Of a stretch of DNA of 64,000 bases, positions 36,615-44,767 are shown one piece after another; the stretch's first letter is position 1, and every line of letters starts with the position of its first letter. The translations under genes were made by a program, and so were the position numbers. Origin of the DNA: Streptomyces sp. NBC_01788 (GTDB lineage: Bacteria > Actinomycetota > Actinomycetes > Streptomycetales > Streptomycetaceae); NCBI RefSeq assembly GCF_035917575.1, contig NZ_CP109090.1, positions 6,262,001 to 6,326,000 of the forward strand, read 5' to 3'. The notes under the pieces are model-generated. The model did no database searches, was not told the origin of the DNA, and saw only the letters and a list, made by a program, of their open reading frames with translations.

Positions 36615-37196
36615 TCACACGGAGGCGCAGCTGAAGCCGCCCGAGCCGCCGCCCCAGGAGTGCGGCAGCTCCCGCTCGGTCGACCCGCCCCGCCCGAGGA
36701 GCCCCGCCTCCCGCGCGAAGCGCGGCATGAGCAGGGTCAGCGCCCGGTCCCCGTACAGGGCCACGGCCAGCAGCCGGTCGTCGGCCGACAGGCCCTTCCC
36801 GGTCGTGGGCAGCGGATGCCGGTCCCGCAGGTCCCTCAGGGCCCGCCGGCCGGCCCGGGTGCGCCCGGGCGGGAAGTCGCGCAGCAGCCCGGCGTCGGTG
36901 AGCTCGTGGCGCAGGTCGGTCAGCGCGCGGGCGACGGGTTCCCGGTCCAGCAACTGCCGCATGCCCGCGGGGCGGTAGAGGGAGGCGTGCACGGTCTTCG
37001 GCAGGTGGGGGAGGGCGGGGAGGTCCGTCCCCGCGCCGCGGGCCGGCCCCGTGGTGTGCATCGTGCCGCCGCGTCCGGGTCCGACGGCGCCCCGCGCCCG
37101 CAGAGCGAGCACGGCGACGGTGACGGCGGCGCGGCGGCCGCCCCGCAGAAACGCGATCTCGTGCGGCGCGAGCCGGTTCGTCTCGGCACTGTCCAT
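36615..37196 (-). CDS. TIGR04222-like protein, function unknown
   Basis: 193 residues, ATG with GGGGGTGCC upstream. The start LAPHEIAFLRGGRRAAVTVA followed by VLALRARGAVGPGR, and a glycine-rich end SWGGGSGGFSCASV, resemble the TIGR04222 group, whose members begin with an xxxYELAYLAGGPRRAVDAAL-type segment and end in Gly/Cys repeats. The typical transmembrane part is missing here, so this is a short variant. Downstream residues KGLSADDRLLAVALYGDRAL form a second helical segment. Convergent with gcl. Confidence 0.65.
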   Translation of the reverse strand: MDSAETNRLAPHEIAFLRGGRRAAVTVAVLALRARGAVGPGRGGTMHTTGPARGAGTDLPALPHLPKTVHASLYRPAGMRQLLDREPVARALTDLRHELTDAGLLRDFPPGRTRAGRRALRDLRDRHPLPTTGKGLSADDRLLAVALYGDRALTLLMPRFAREAGLLGRGGSTERELPHSWGGGSGGFSCASV

Positions 37197-37219
37197 GGCA
37201 CCCCCAGCGGCCGGAGCAC

Positions 37220-37254
37220 GGGGCCCGCCACCCCCGTACCGGCGGGCCCCGTCG
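37220..37254 (-). terminator. Hairpin downstream of the 78-residue gene
   Basis: ACGGGGCCCGCC (37220-37231) and GGCGGGCCCCGT (37243-37254), perfect 12-bp stem with an 11-nt loop. The remainder of 37197-37424 shows no gene. Confidence 0.7.
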
Positions 37255-37424
37255 AGGGGAATGTGCCCACTCCCGGGGGTGCCCGACGCCTGCCGGCCCT
37301 GCTTCAGAGCATGATTTGAGCATGCCGTAGCCGCGCTACGCCCGCTGCGGTAGACGTCCCGGCCGCTCCGTTCCCCGCCCGCGCCGTGGCCCCGCCGCTC
37401 AGGCGTCTTCGTCGTCCGGCACGT

Positions 37425-37661
37425 TCAGATGTCGTCGTGCTCCGGCAGGCCCGGCCAGTCGTCCGGGCCGCCGCCCTGCCACTCGATGAGGTCGCTCTCC
37501 TCCACCTCGACGCGGTCCAGGTCGGCCAGCCGGAGGATCTCGATCACGTCGTCCAGGTGGGAGGCGAGCCCGAGGGTCACGTCGCCCTCGGTCACCCGCC
37601 GGGAGCCGTCCAGGGCCGGCGCGTGCACCACGATGTGCGGATGCTGCGTGGGGTAGTCCAT
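37425..37661 (-). CDS. Small acidic protein, function unknown
   Basis: 78 residues from ATG 37659-37661, with AGGAGGCTTGAGGAC upstream. Acidic and without membrane segments (DDVIEILRLADLDRVEVEES; GGGPDDWPGLPEHDDI). A longer in-frame ATG at 37764-37766 runs through a perfect terminator hairpin and is less likely. No family recognised. Confidence 0.7.
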   Translation of the reverse strand: MDYPTQHPHIVVHAPALDGSRRVTEGDVTLGLASHLDDVIEILRLADLDRVEVEESDLIEWQGGGPDDWPGLPEHDDI

Positions 37662-37720
37662 GTCCTCAAGCCTCCTGATCCTCAGCCTCCTGCCGCGGCT
37701 CCCGGTCCGCACGCCGAGAA

Positions 37721-38087
37721 GCGCCGGACCCGGGTGACGACCCGGGTCCGGCGCTCCTTCCGCCATCCGCTTGGTTGCCGTCCGGCGGCGCGAGACTGGG
37801 CGCGACAGGACATTCGCGCCGCCGGACGGGATCAGGGGCCTCGCGACACGGCCGCGAGGCGGAGGGCCGGGACCGCGGCGGGTGCGACGGCTCCGGGCCG
37901 TCCTCCCTCAGGTCGGGAGGACGGTCCCGTCGCTTTCACCACCGCACTGGCTCGCACGCCGCCGCGGTCCCTGGTCCCTGCCCGCACGGCCGTCGGACGG
38001 CTACCCCTCATCCGGGTCGCCCGACGGCCCGGGCGGGCCGTACGCGTACGGGGTCCGGGGCATGACCTCCCGGTGGACCCCGTACGC
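37721..38087. other. Intergenic block of at least six stem-loops
   Basis: In order: 37721-37734/37741-37754 (14 bp, 6-nt loop, perfect, then TCCTTCC); 37778-37793/37814-37829 (16 bp); 37838-37845/37853-37860 (8 bp); 37869-37881/37959-37971 (13 bp) enclosing 37898-37907/37915-37924 (10 bp); 37988-37996/38021-38029 (9 bp); 38044-38056/38075-38087 (13 bp). The last stands 9 bp downstream of the truncated catalase stop. No conserved protein frame runs through. It may be terminators collected at a deletion point, or a structured RNA. Confidence 0.65.
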
Positions 38088-38096
38088 GGCTCTGTG

Positions 38097-38459
38097 TCAG
38101 TCCTCGCGCACCGCGTCCGCGCCGCCGAGGGAGTCCGCCACGGTGGAGAAGCGCGCGAACACCTCGGTGCGCTTGCCGACCGTGCCCAGGAAGTCGGCGT
38201 GGGTGTAGCCGGTGACGTCGTCGGTCACCTCGAAGTACCCGTGGGCGCCGGAGCCGCGGGCGTGCACCACGCTCCCCCACTGCTGCCTTAACCACGTGGG
38301 AGGTGCCCCCACCGGGATGCGCTCGCGGTTGAAGCGCGCCAGCTTCTCCAGCAGGTGCTGGTCCTGGAGGAGGAGAGGGCCGCCGATGCCGGCGGAGGCG
38401 GAGTTCTGGTTGTCGGCGACCGGGGCGCCGGACTCGGTCGTGAGCACGCGCTTCGACAT
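38097..38459 (-). pseudogene. Truncated catalase gene (first ~110 residues only)
   Basis: 120 codons. The start ([20 protein letters not shown] ... [21 protein letters not shown]) and [19 protein letters not shown] are clear N-terminal sequence of a monofunctional haem catalase (~485 residues). After AVRED a stop appears and no catalase sequence continues, so the rest of the haem domain is lost; the catalytic histidine in VVHARG remains. Within the fragment [14 protein letters not shown] replaces the usual two residues between ERIP and VVHARG; this insert is coded by a short palindromic repeat. The gene keeps its promoter with operators. In S. coelicolor a catalase gene lies at the same place beside glxR/hyi. 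Confidence 0.88.
38268..38310. repeat. Short palindromic repeat inserted in the catalase remnant
   Basis: CTCCCCCACTGCTGCC, then TTAACCACGTGGGAGG and TGCCCCCA: C-runs paired with G-runs as in the repeats at 11581 and 14945. It adds ~12 residues in frame between ERIP and VVHARG. Confidence 0.65.
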
Positions 38460-38475
38460 CAGGGACCTTCCGTGC

Positions 38476-38568
38476 AGAGTGCATTCGGAAATGTGTTTCC
38501 GCTTCGTGGAGTTTCCGCTGGCGTGGAGCCTAGGAGCGGCGCGATCGGCTCGTCAACAGTTCGTTGAA
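38476..38568 (-). promoter_or_regulatory. Catalase promoter with twin operators and a TTCAAC-AACTGTTGACG element
   Basis: Minus strand: TTGACG (38551-38556), 18-bp spacer, TAGGCT (38527-38532). The -35 is the end of TTCAACGAACTGTTGACG (38551-38568), 17 of 18 identical to the uraD promoter. Towards the gene follow palindromes centred at 38504 (TTCCGCTTCGTGGAG, plus-strand text) and 38483 (AGAGTGCATTCGGAA), again 21 bp apart. Confidence 0.7.
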
Positions 38569-38658
38569 TGAAGGGTGGTGGAGATCCGGACGGCGCCGCC
38601 GCCTGGCGCGACACGACAGATGTCGGCGGCGGCGCCGTCCGGAGGTCTGGGGGTCGGG

Positions 38659-39552
38659 TCAGACCTGGGCGCCGGAGAGGCGCTCCACGGCCCGCAGCAG
38701 GGCCGAGTGGTCCAGGCCGCCGTCGCCCTGCGCGCGCAGGGAGGCCACCAGCTGGGCCACCACGGCGCCGACGGGCAGTGCGGCGCCAACGGTGCGGGCC
38801 GCGTCCGTCACGATGCCCATGTCCTTGTGGTGCAGGTCGATACGGAAGCCCGGCTTGAAGTCGCGCTGGAGGAAGTTGTCCTTCTTCCGCGTCAGCACGG
38901 TCGAGCCCGCCAGGCCACCGTTCAGGACGTCCAGCGCCGCCTTCAGGTCCACGCCCGACTTCTCCAGGAAGACCACGGCCTCGGCGCATGCCTGGATGTT
39001 GACGGCGACGATGAGCTGGTTGGCGGCCTTCACGGTCTGGCCGGAGCCGTGCGGACCGCACAGCACGACCGTCCTGCCCAGCGCGTCGAAGAGCGGCTTG
39101 GCCGTGTCGAAGTCGGCCTGCTCGCCGCCGACCATGATCGACAGCACCGCCTCGACGGCGCCCGCCTCACCGCCGGAGACGGGGGCGTCCAGGACCCGGA
39201 TGCCCTTGTCCCCGGCGGCGGCGGCCAGGTCGATCGAGGTCTGCGGGGTGATCGAGGACATGTCGATCAGCAGCGCGCCGGAGCGCGCGTTCTCCAGGAT
39301 GCCGTCCGGGCCGTATGCGATGGCCTCGACCTGCGGCGACGCGGGCACCATCGTGACGATCACGTCGGCGTCCCGGACCGCCTCGGCGATCGAGCCCGCC
39401 GTGTTGCCGCCCGCGGCGGCCAGCCGGTCCAGCTTCGCCTGCTCCAGCGTGTAGCCGGTGACGTCGTAGCCCGCCTTGATCAGGTTCTCGGACATGGGGG
39501 AGCCCATGATGCCGAGGCCGATCCAGGCAACCTTGGGAAGGGTGGTGGTCAT
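38659..39552 (-). CDS. glxR: 2-hydroxy-3-oxopropionate (tartronate semialdehyde) reductase
   Basis: 297 residues, 6-phosphogluconate-dehydrogenase-like. Reduces tartronate semialdehyde to D-glycerate with NAD(P)H, following Gcl. N-terminal Rossmann motif GLGIMGSPM, the conserved DAPVSGGEAGA substrate-binding loop and the catalytic lysine in GSGQTVKAANQLIVAVNIQA are present; the C-terminus FRIDLHHKDMGIVTDAARTV is standard. Co-directional with hyi and 69 bp behind it, so the two form an operon under the hyi promoter. Confidence 0.95.
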   Translation of the reverse strand: MTTTLPKVAWIGLGIMGSPMSENLIKAGYDVTGYTLEQAKLDRLAAAGGNTAGSIAEAVRDADVIVTMVPASPQVEAIAYGPDGILENARSGALLIDMSSITPQTSIDLAAAAGDKGIRVLDAPVSGGEAGAVEAVLSIMVGGEQADFDTAKPLFDALGRTVVLCGPHGSGQTVKAANQLIVAVNIQACAEAVVFLEKSGVDLKAALDVLNGGLAGSTVLTRKKDNFLQRDFKPGFRIDLHHKDMGIVTDAARTVGAALPVGAVVAQLVASLRAQGDGGLDHSALLRAVERLSGAQV

Positions 39553-39621
39553 GTGCGGGTGCCTTTCTGACTTCTGTGCTGCGTCTGGGAGTCGGGGCCC
39601 GGTGAAAGGGGTCCGGGTGGG

Positions 39622-40461
39622 TCAGCGGGCCGCTCGGGCCCCGGCCGGCAGCCACCCGAAGGCCTCGGCGCTCGGCCGGTCGCCCGGCTTGTACTCCAGG
39701 CCGACCCAGCCGTCGTAACCGGCCTTCCCCAACTGGTCGAGGAGGTCCTCCAGCGGGAGCGAGCCCGTACCGGGCGCGCCGCGGCCGGGGTTGTCCGCGA
39801 TCTGGACGTGGCCGGTCCGCGCGGCGTACCGCTCGATCACCGACGGCAGGTCCTCGCCGTTCATGGACAGGTGGTACAGGTCCATCAGGAACCTGGCGTT
39901 GCCGAGGCCCGACGCCGCGTTCACCTTGTCCACCACCTCGGCGGCGGCGGGCGCGCTCACCAGCGGGTACAGCGGCGACTCCGGCTTGTTGAGTGCCTCG
40001 ACCAGCAGGATCGCGCCGATACGGTCGGCGGCCCGGGCCGCGAGGACCAGGTTGTCCAGCGCGAGCGCGTCCTGCTCGGCCGGGTCCACGCCCTCGACCC
40101 GGTTGCCGTACAGGGCGTTGAGAGCCGTGCAGCCGAGGGACTGGGCGAGCTCCGCGGCCACGTCGATGTTGGCGCGGAACCGCTCCGACTCCTCGCCGGG
40201 CACGGACAGCGCGCCGCGGTCGGGGCCCGGGAGCTTTCCGGCGTAGAAGTTCAGGCCGGTGAGCTGTACGCCCGCGTCCTCGATCGCCTGCTTCAGGGCG
40301 TCGGTCGCGGAACGCTCCGGGGTGGGGGAGTCGATCCACGGCCACCACAGCTCGACCGCGGTGAAGCCGGCCGCGGCGGCGGCCGCCGGCCGCTCCAGGA
40401 GCGGGAGTTCCGTGAAGAGGATCGACAGGTTGACGTTGAAGCGCTGGTCTGTGAATCCCAT
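39622..40461 (-). CDS. hyi: Hydroxypyruvate isomerase
   Basis: 279 residues from ATG 40459-40461, behind GGAAGGGAG; an ATG at 40480-40482 adds seven residues. TIM barrel of the AP-endonuclease-2/xylose-isomerase-like family: FNVNLSILFTELPLLERPAA, FTAVELWWPW, and metal ligands in LLVEALNKPES, FLMDLYHLSMNGED and GHVQIADNPGRGAPGTG, all Hyi-like. Interconverts hydroxypyruvate and tartronate semialdehyde. First gene of the hyi-glxR operon. Confidence 0.94.
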   Translation of the reverse strand: MGFTDQRFNVNLSILFTELPLLERPAAAAAAGFTAVELWWPWIDSPTPERSATDALKQAIEDAGVQLTGLNFYAGKLPGPDRGALSVPGEESERFRANIDVAAELAQSLGCTALNALYGNRVEGVDPAEQDALALDNLVLAARAADRIGAILLVEALNKPESPLYPLVSAPAAAEVVDKVNAASGLGNARFLMDLYHLSMNGEDLPSVIERYAARTGHVQIADNPGRGAPGTGSLPLEDLLDQLGKAGYDGWVGLEYKPGDRPSAEAFGWLPAGARAAR

Positions 40462-40489
40462 CAGGGCCGCGCTCCCTTCCATTGTCGTA

Positions 40490-40554
40490 TTCCGTATTGC
40501 GGAAGTTTGTTTCTGCTTAATGGAAGACTGCCGGGGGGTGTCGCGGCTTGTCAA
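40490..40554 (-). promoter_or_regulatory. hyi promoter with twin operators 21 bp apart
   Basis: Minus strand: TTGACA (40549-40554), 18-bp spacer, CAGTCT (40525-40530). Operators, plus-strand text: TTCTGCTTAATGGAA (40511-40525) and TTCCGTATTGCGGAA (40490-40504, perfect TTCCG/CGGAA arms); centres 40518 and 40497. Confidence 0.72.
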
Positions 40555-40623
40555 GAGGGTGCGGGCTCCGGCGTGGATCCCGGCCCCGGGGGGCTGCCCG
40601 GAAACCGGCCCGCGCGTTAGGTT

Positions 40624-40881
40624 GTGCGCGTGCGATTGAGAGTGGAGTTCACGACCGAACCCTTCGATCTGGACGAGGCCCCCGAGCACGCGCTGGTGGC
40701 ACGGGAGGTCGTCGAGGCGGCCGAGCTGGACGCCGTGGACGTCGGCCCGTTCGGCAACACGGCCGAGGGGGGTGCCGACGTCGTCCTGGACGCCGTGGAC
40801 GCCCTGCTGCGCAGGACCCTCGGGGCCGGCGCCACCCGGATCTCCCTTCAGGTCACCGTGCTCGGGGAGGACGGGAGGTGA
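40624..40881 (+). CDS. Small protein, function unknown, coupled to an HTH_22 regulator
   Basis: 85 residues from GTG 40624 (GTG 40630 is equally possible). RLRVEFTTEPFDLDEAPEHA, then LVAREVVEAAELDAVDVG and a C-terminal TRISLQVTVLGED suggest a small alpha/beta fold; no catalytic motif is seen. It overlaps the start of the next gene (GTGA), so the two proteins are made together and may interact. It is divergent from hyi across the twin operator. Confidence 0.65.
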   Translation: MRVRLRVEFTTEPFDLDEAPEHALVAREVVEAAELDAVDVGPFGNTAEGGADVVLDAVDALLRRTLGAGATRISLQVTVLGEDGR

Positions 40882-41240
40882 TCGGGGAGGAGTCCTTCAT
40901 CGCTGCCCTGAAGCCGCTGGTCGACGCCATCGGCGGCCGGATGCTCCCGCCCGACGAGGCCGGCCCCGACGACGTCGTGCTCTTCTGGGAGGGTGACGTC
41001 GCCGTCGCCGTACGCCTGCCGCAGCTCGCCGACTCGCTGGACCACATCCTGGCCGCGATGGAGCGCAAGAAGGGCATGCCGCTCGCGGATCTGGACCGCA
41101 AGGCCAAGCAGGAGGTCGTGCGGGTACTGGAGGCGCGCGGCGCCTTCTCCGTCCGGCACGGGGTGGAGACCGTGGCGAGCGCGCTGGGCGTCAGCCGCTT
41201 CACCGTCTACAACTACCTCAACCGCGACAAGCAGAGCTGA
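40878..41240 (+). CDS. Short YheO-like regulator with HTH_22 domain
   Basis: 120 residues, GTG start with GGGAGG upstream. The C-terminal ~55 residues (LDRKAKQEVVRVLEARGAFS, then VETVASALGVSRFTVYNYLN) are the HTH_22 domain of YheO/DabR-type regulators. The N-terminal ~60 residues replace the usual PAS domain with a shorter ligand-binding-like unit (VDAIGGRMLPPDEAGPDDVV). Located between hyi and uraD, so it is a candidate local regulator of urate degradation (inference). Confidence 0.75.
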   Translation: MIGEESFIAALKPLVDAIGGRMLPPDEAGPDDVVLFWEGDVAVAVRLPQLADSLDHILAAMERKKGMPLADLDRKAKQEVVRVLEARGAFSVRHGVETVASALGVSRFTVYNYLNRDKQS

Positions 41241-41269
41241 GCCACCGCCGGGCAGGGCGTCCCGGAATT

Positions 41270-41311
41270 TTCAACAAACTGTTGACGCGGTGTTCGTCAG
41301 GGCGTTAGCTA
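41270..41311 (+). promoter_or_regulatory. uraD-uraH-uricase promoter
   Basis: TTGACG (41282-41287) and TTAGCT (41305-41310, 17-bp spacer; TAGCTA with 18). The -35 closes the imperfect palindrome TCAACA-AAC-TGTTGA; TTCAACAAACTGTTGACG (41270-41287) is shared with the catalase promoter. Confidence 0.65.
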
Positions 41312-41360
41312 TCCGCAGCCCGTCCCACGCGAAGGCCGTCAACAGCCCACGGAGGCTCCC

Positions 41361-41870
41361 GTGACTTCGACCTCAACGCCACCGGGCCTCGCCCGATTCA
41401 ACGCTCTCCCCGAAGACGCGGCCCGAGCCGTCCTTCTGGAGGCGTGCGCCAGCACGGCGTGGGCCGACCGGCTGCTGGCGGCCCGCCCCTGCGACACCCC
41501 CGACGACCTCGAAGCCGCGAGCGACGCCGCCATGGCGGAGCTGACCCCCGCGGACCTCGAGGAGGCGATGGCCGGCCACCCGCCGATCGGCCGTCCCAAG
41601 CCCGGCGACCCGGCCTCGGCCCGCGAACAGCGCGGAATGGCCGGCGCCTCCGAGGAACTCAAGGCCGAGATGCTCGACCTCAACCTGGCCTACCAGGACA
41701 AGTTCGGCCACGTCTTCCTCATCTGCGCCACCGGCCGGACCGGCGAGCAGATGCGCGACGCGCTCAAGGAGCGGATCGGCAACGCGCCGGAACAGGAACG
41801 CGAGATCGTCCGCAGCGAACTGGGGAAGATCAACCGCATCCGGCTCGCCCGGCTGCTCGAAGACGCCTGA
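41361..41870 (+). CDS. uraD: OHCU decarboxylase
   Basis: 169 residues, GTG start behind CACGGAGGCTCCC. Converts 2-oxo-4-hydroxy-4-carboxy-5-ureidoimidazoline to S-allantoin. The family's catalytic His-Pro is in MAGHPPIGRPKPG; EQRGMAGASEELKAEMLDLN and KFGHVFLICATGRTGEQM follow. Length is standard. First gene of an uraD-uraH-uricase operon; 22 bp to uraH. Confidence 0.95.
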   Translation: MTSTSTPPGLARFNALPEDAARAVLLEACASTAWADRLLAARPCDTPDDLEAASDAAMAELTPADLEEAMAGHPPIGRPKPGDPASAREQRGMAGASEELKAEMLDLNLAYQDKFGHVFLICATGRTGEQMRDALKERIGNAPEQEREIVRSELGKINRIRLARLLEDA

Positions 41871-41892
41871 GAAGACGCCCGAAGAGGAAACC

Positions 41893-42294
41893 ATGAGCAC
41901 CGAGACCACCGCCTCCGTGTCCACGCACATCCTGGACACCTCCGCCGGCCGCCCCGCCGGGGGCGTCGCCGTCCGCCTTCTGGCCCGCTCGGGCCGGGAA
42001 GCCGGCTGGCAGGCGCTCGGCGGCTCCTCGACCGACGCCGACGGGCGGTGCAAGGACCTTCCGGCACCGCCGGAGGGCACCACCCACGTACGGCTCGAGT
42101 TCGACACCGAGACGTACTTCGCCAAGAAACAAGCCGCGGCCCAGCAGGACGCCCCCGCGCTCCGGGACAGCGAGAACGGCCGGCCCGTGTTCTTCCCCGA
42201 GGTCACCATCGCCTTCGCGGTGGTGCCCGGCGAGCACTACCACGTTCCGCTGCTGCTCAACCCGTTCGGCTACTCCGTTTACCGAGGGAGCTGA
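41893..42294 (+). CDS. uraH: 5-hydroxyisourate hydrolase (transthyretin-like)
   Basis: 133 residues with GAAGAGGAAACC upstream. Opens the 5-hydroxyisourate ring to OHCU. Both family signatures are intact: N-terminal STHILDTSAGRPAGGVAV and the C-terminal tetrapeptide YRGS, preceded by HYHVPLLLNPFGYSV. FFPEVTIAF is the middle strand. Eight bp separate it from the uricase gene. Confidence 0.96.
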   Translation: MSTETTASVSTHILDTSAGRPAGGVAVRLLARSGREAGWQALGGSSTDADGRCKDLPAPPEGTTHVRLEFDTETYFAKKQAAAQQDAPALRDSENGRPVFFPEVTIAFAVVPGEHYHVPLLLNPFGYSVYRGS

Positions 42295-42302
42295 CCGACA
42301 CC

Positions 42303-43238
42303 ATGACCCGTTTCGTCCTGGGACAGAACCAGTACGGCAAGGCCGAGAACCGAGTCGTCAAGATCACGCGTGACGGCGACACGCACCGCATCAAGGACCT
42401 GAATGTCTCCGTCGCCCTGTCCGGCGACATGGAGGAGGTCCACCGCAGCGGCTCCAACGCGAACGTCCTGCCGACCGACACCACCAAGAACACGGTGTTC
42501 GCCTTCGCCAAGGAGCACGGGATCCAGAGCGCCGAGGACTTCGGCGTCAGGCTCGCCCGGCACTTCGTGGACAACACCGAGCCCATCCACCGGGCCCGCA
42601 TCCGCGTCGAGGAGTACGCCTGGGAGCGGATCGAGACCTCGCAGTCCGGCGCGCGCTTCGTCGGCTCGGAAGAGATCGCCCACTCCTTCGTCCGCAAGGG
42701 CCAGGAGACCCGCGTCGCGCAGATCACCTACGACGGCCACGGAATCCAGGTGCTCTCCGGGTTCAAGGACCTGACCGTACTGAACTCGACCAACTCCGAG
42801 TTCTTCGGCTTCCTCAAGGACAAGTACACCTCCCTTCAGGAGGACCACGACCGCATCCTCGCCACCACCGTCTCCACCTGGTGGCGGCACAACTGGAACG
42901 GCATCGACTCGCACGCCCCCGACTGGGAGCGCTCGTACAACGGGGTACGCAAGCACGCGCTGCAGGCGTTCGCCGAAACCTACTCGTACTCGCTCCAGCA
43001 GACCCTCTTCGAGATGGGTGTGCGGGTGCTGAACTCCCGCGACGAGGTCGACGAGATCCGCTTCTCGATGCCCAACAAGCACCACTTCCGCTCGGACCTG
43101 TCGCCCTTCGGAATCGACAACGAGGCCAAGGACGGCGCCGTCTACTACGCCGCCGACCGCCCCTACGGCCTGATCGAGGCCACCATCCTGCGGGACGGCG
43201 CCGAGCAGCTCATCCCGGTCGACATGACAAACCTCTGA
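42303..43238 (+). CDS. Urate oxidase (uricase), cofactor-free
   Basis: 311 residues. Oxidises urate to 5-hydroxyisourate with O2, releasing H2O2. Two tandem T-fold domains: QNQYGKAENRVVKITRDGDT contains the active-site lysine (K of YGKAENR), LPTDTTKNTVFAFAKEHGIQ the catalytic threonine, and the second domain includes LKDLTVLNSTNSEFFGFLKD-like text (FKDLTVLNSTNSEFFGF) and the urate-binding Arg/Gln region. Ends PVDMTNL. The loss of the neighbouring catalase would leave this H2O2 to other enzymes. Third gene of the operon, 62 bp before the damaged permease. Confidence 0.96.
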   Translation: MTRFVLGQNQYGKAENRVVKITRDGDTHRIKDLNVSVALSGDMEEVHRSGSNANVLPTDTTKNTVFAFAKEHGIQSAEDFGVRLARHFVDNTEPIHRARIRVEEYAWERIETSQSGARFVGSEEIAHSFVRKGQETRVAQITYDGHGIQVLSGFKDLTVLNSTNSEFFGFLKDKYTSLQEDHDRILATTVSTWWRHNWNGIDSHAPDWERSYNGVRKHALQAFAETYSYSLQQTLFEMGVRVLNSRDEVDEIRFSMPNKHHFRSDLSPFGIDNEAKDGAVYYAADRPYGLIEATILRDGAEQLIPVDMTNL

Positions 43239-43300
43239 CGCGGGACGCGCGCCACCGGACCCGCTCCGGACCGGTGGTGCGCCACACCGGAGGGAACGAA

Positions 43301-44698
43301 ATGGCAATGCCTGCTCAAGGGTCCGTCGAAGGCCCGTGTTCCACCCCGCCGGTGCACACCGAGGACGCCGTCACGTCCGTGCACCCGGTGGACGAGAGAC
43401 TCCACCGTTCCTCTGGACTGAGCGGGAGTGAGTCCGGCCAGCCGCACGCCCCGAACGGTTGTGGGCGCACTGGTCGTCCGCTTTCGCGTCCCGGGCGGCG
43501 ACATGGATCGTGTCCGTGGTCCGAGCCGGGCGGGCGGAGTCCCTCACGACCTGGCCATGTGGATGCGGCCAGAGGCGACGGGGAGGCCCTGAACCATCTC
43601 GCTGGTGGAGCAGGGGCCCCGCACGCTGGCACCGCACCCGGCGTCCCAGATCGCACAACCACGCTACCCCGACCGGCCCAGCACACCGCTAGGCCGAAAG
43701 CCGAGCATCACACGATCGAGCTAAAACGACCTCGAACCCAATTCCTGACGAGCAGTCGCCAAGCGCTCGTCACCGGCGTGGTGATCACCCTCATCGGGGT
43801 CACGCTGATGCCCGTGCCCGTCGGCTGGGCGCAGGGCGGCGACAGGACCGCCGCGGGCTTCGGCTCCATGAAGAACCTCGCCCTCGCCGCGTTCACCCTC
43901 GTCGTCATCCTGCTGATCCAGCGCTTCGGCAAGGGCTTCGTCAAACAGGTCGCCCTGCTGTTCGGACTGCTCATCGGCACCCTGGCCGCCCTCCCGTTCG
44001 GCATGGCCGACTTCCGCGGCATCGCCTCCGCCCCCCTCGCCGCGCTGCCCACCCCCTTCGCCTTCGGCGCCCCCGTCTTCCAGCCCGCGGCCATCCTGTC
44101 GCTGTGCATCGTGATGCTGGTGCTGATGCCCGAGTCCAGCGCCGGCATGCTCGCCCTCGGCGAGATCTGCGACCGCCGCGCCGACGCCCGGACCATCACC
44201 CGCGGTCTGCGCACCGACGGCATCGCCACCCTGCTCGGCCCCGTCTTCGGTGGCTTCCCCACCTCCGCCTTCGCCCAGAACGTCGGCGTCGTCTCGCTGA
44301 CCCGGGTGCGCAGCCGCTACGTCGTCGCCGTCGCCGGCTCCGCCCTGCTGGTCCTCGGCGCCTTCCCGGTCCTCGGCGCGGTCCTCTCCCTGGTGCCCAT
44401 GCCGGTCCTCGGCGGCGCCGGCATCGTACTGTTCGGCTCGATCGCCGTCAGCGGCATCCGCACCCTGTCCGAGGCCGGACTGGACGACAGCTCCAACTTC
44501 ATCCTGGTCGCCGTGGCCCTCGGCGCCGGCATCATCCCGCTGGCCGCCCCGACCTTCTACACCCAGTTCCCGGCCTGGGCCCAGACCGTCCTCGGCTCCG
44601 GGATCAGCGCCGGCGCCATCGTCGCCGTCCTGCTCAACCTGTTCTTCCACCACCTCGGCACCCGGAGCAGCACGGCTCCGGCACTCAAATCCTCCTAG
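43301..44698 (+). pseudogene. Purine permease (NCS2) with its N-terminal half replaced
   Basis: The frame is open for 465 codons. Residues 1-34 end with VHPVDERL, matching the intact permease at 46442 (HPVDEKL). Residues 35-156 (43403-43768) are hydrophilic and unrelated (Gly/Pro/Arg-rich). Homology resumes at VTGVVITLIGVTLMPVPVGW and continues to the end, including the NCS2 motif QNVGVVSLTR. Compared with its paralogue the first ~130 residues of membrane helices are missing, so transport is unlikely. ATG 43301 has AGGGAACGAA. Follows uricase and was probably the fourth operon gene. Confidence 0.82.
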
Positions 44699-44767
44699 GG
44701 TCCTGCCGTGCCCTCCCCGTGGACGCCCCCCGCGACCACGGGCCGCCACCAAAGACAAGGAAGCGCA

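Noticed and set aside
37386..38291. 301-codon rightward open frame
   Set aside because: Runs through the stem-loop block and over the antisense of two leftward genes; no recognisable protein.
43371..43658. Transposase remnant inside the damaged permease
   Set aside because: All six frames of 43403-43768 were read; none shows a motif I can assign to a transposase, and no inverted repeats mark the edges.
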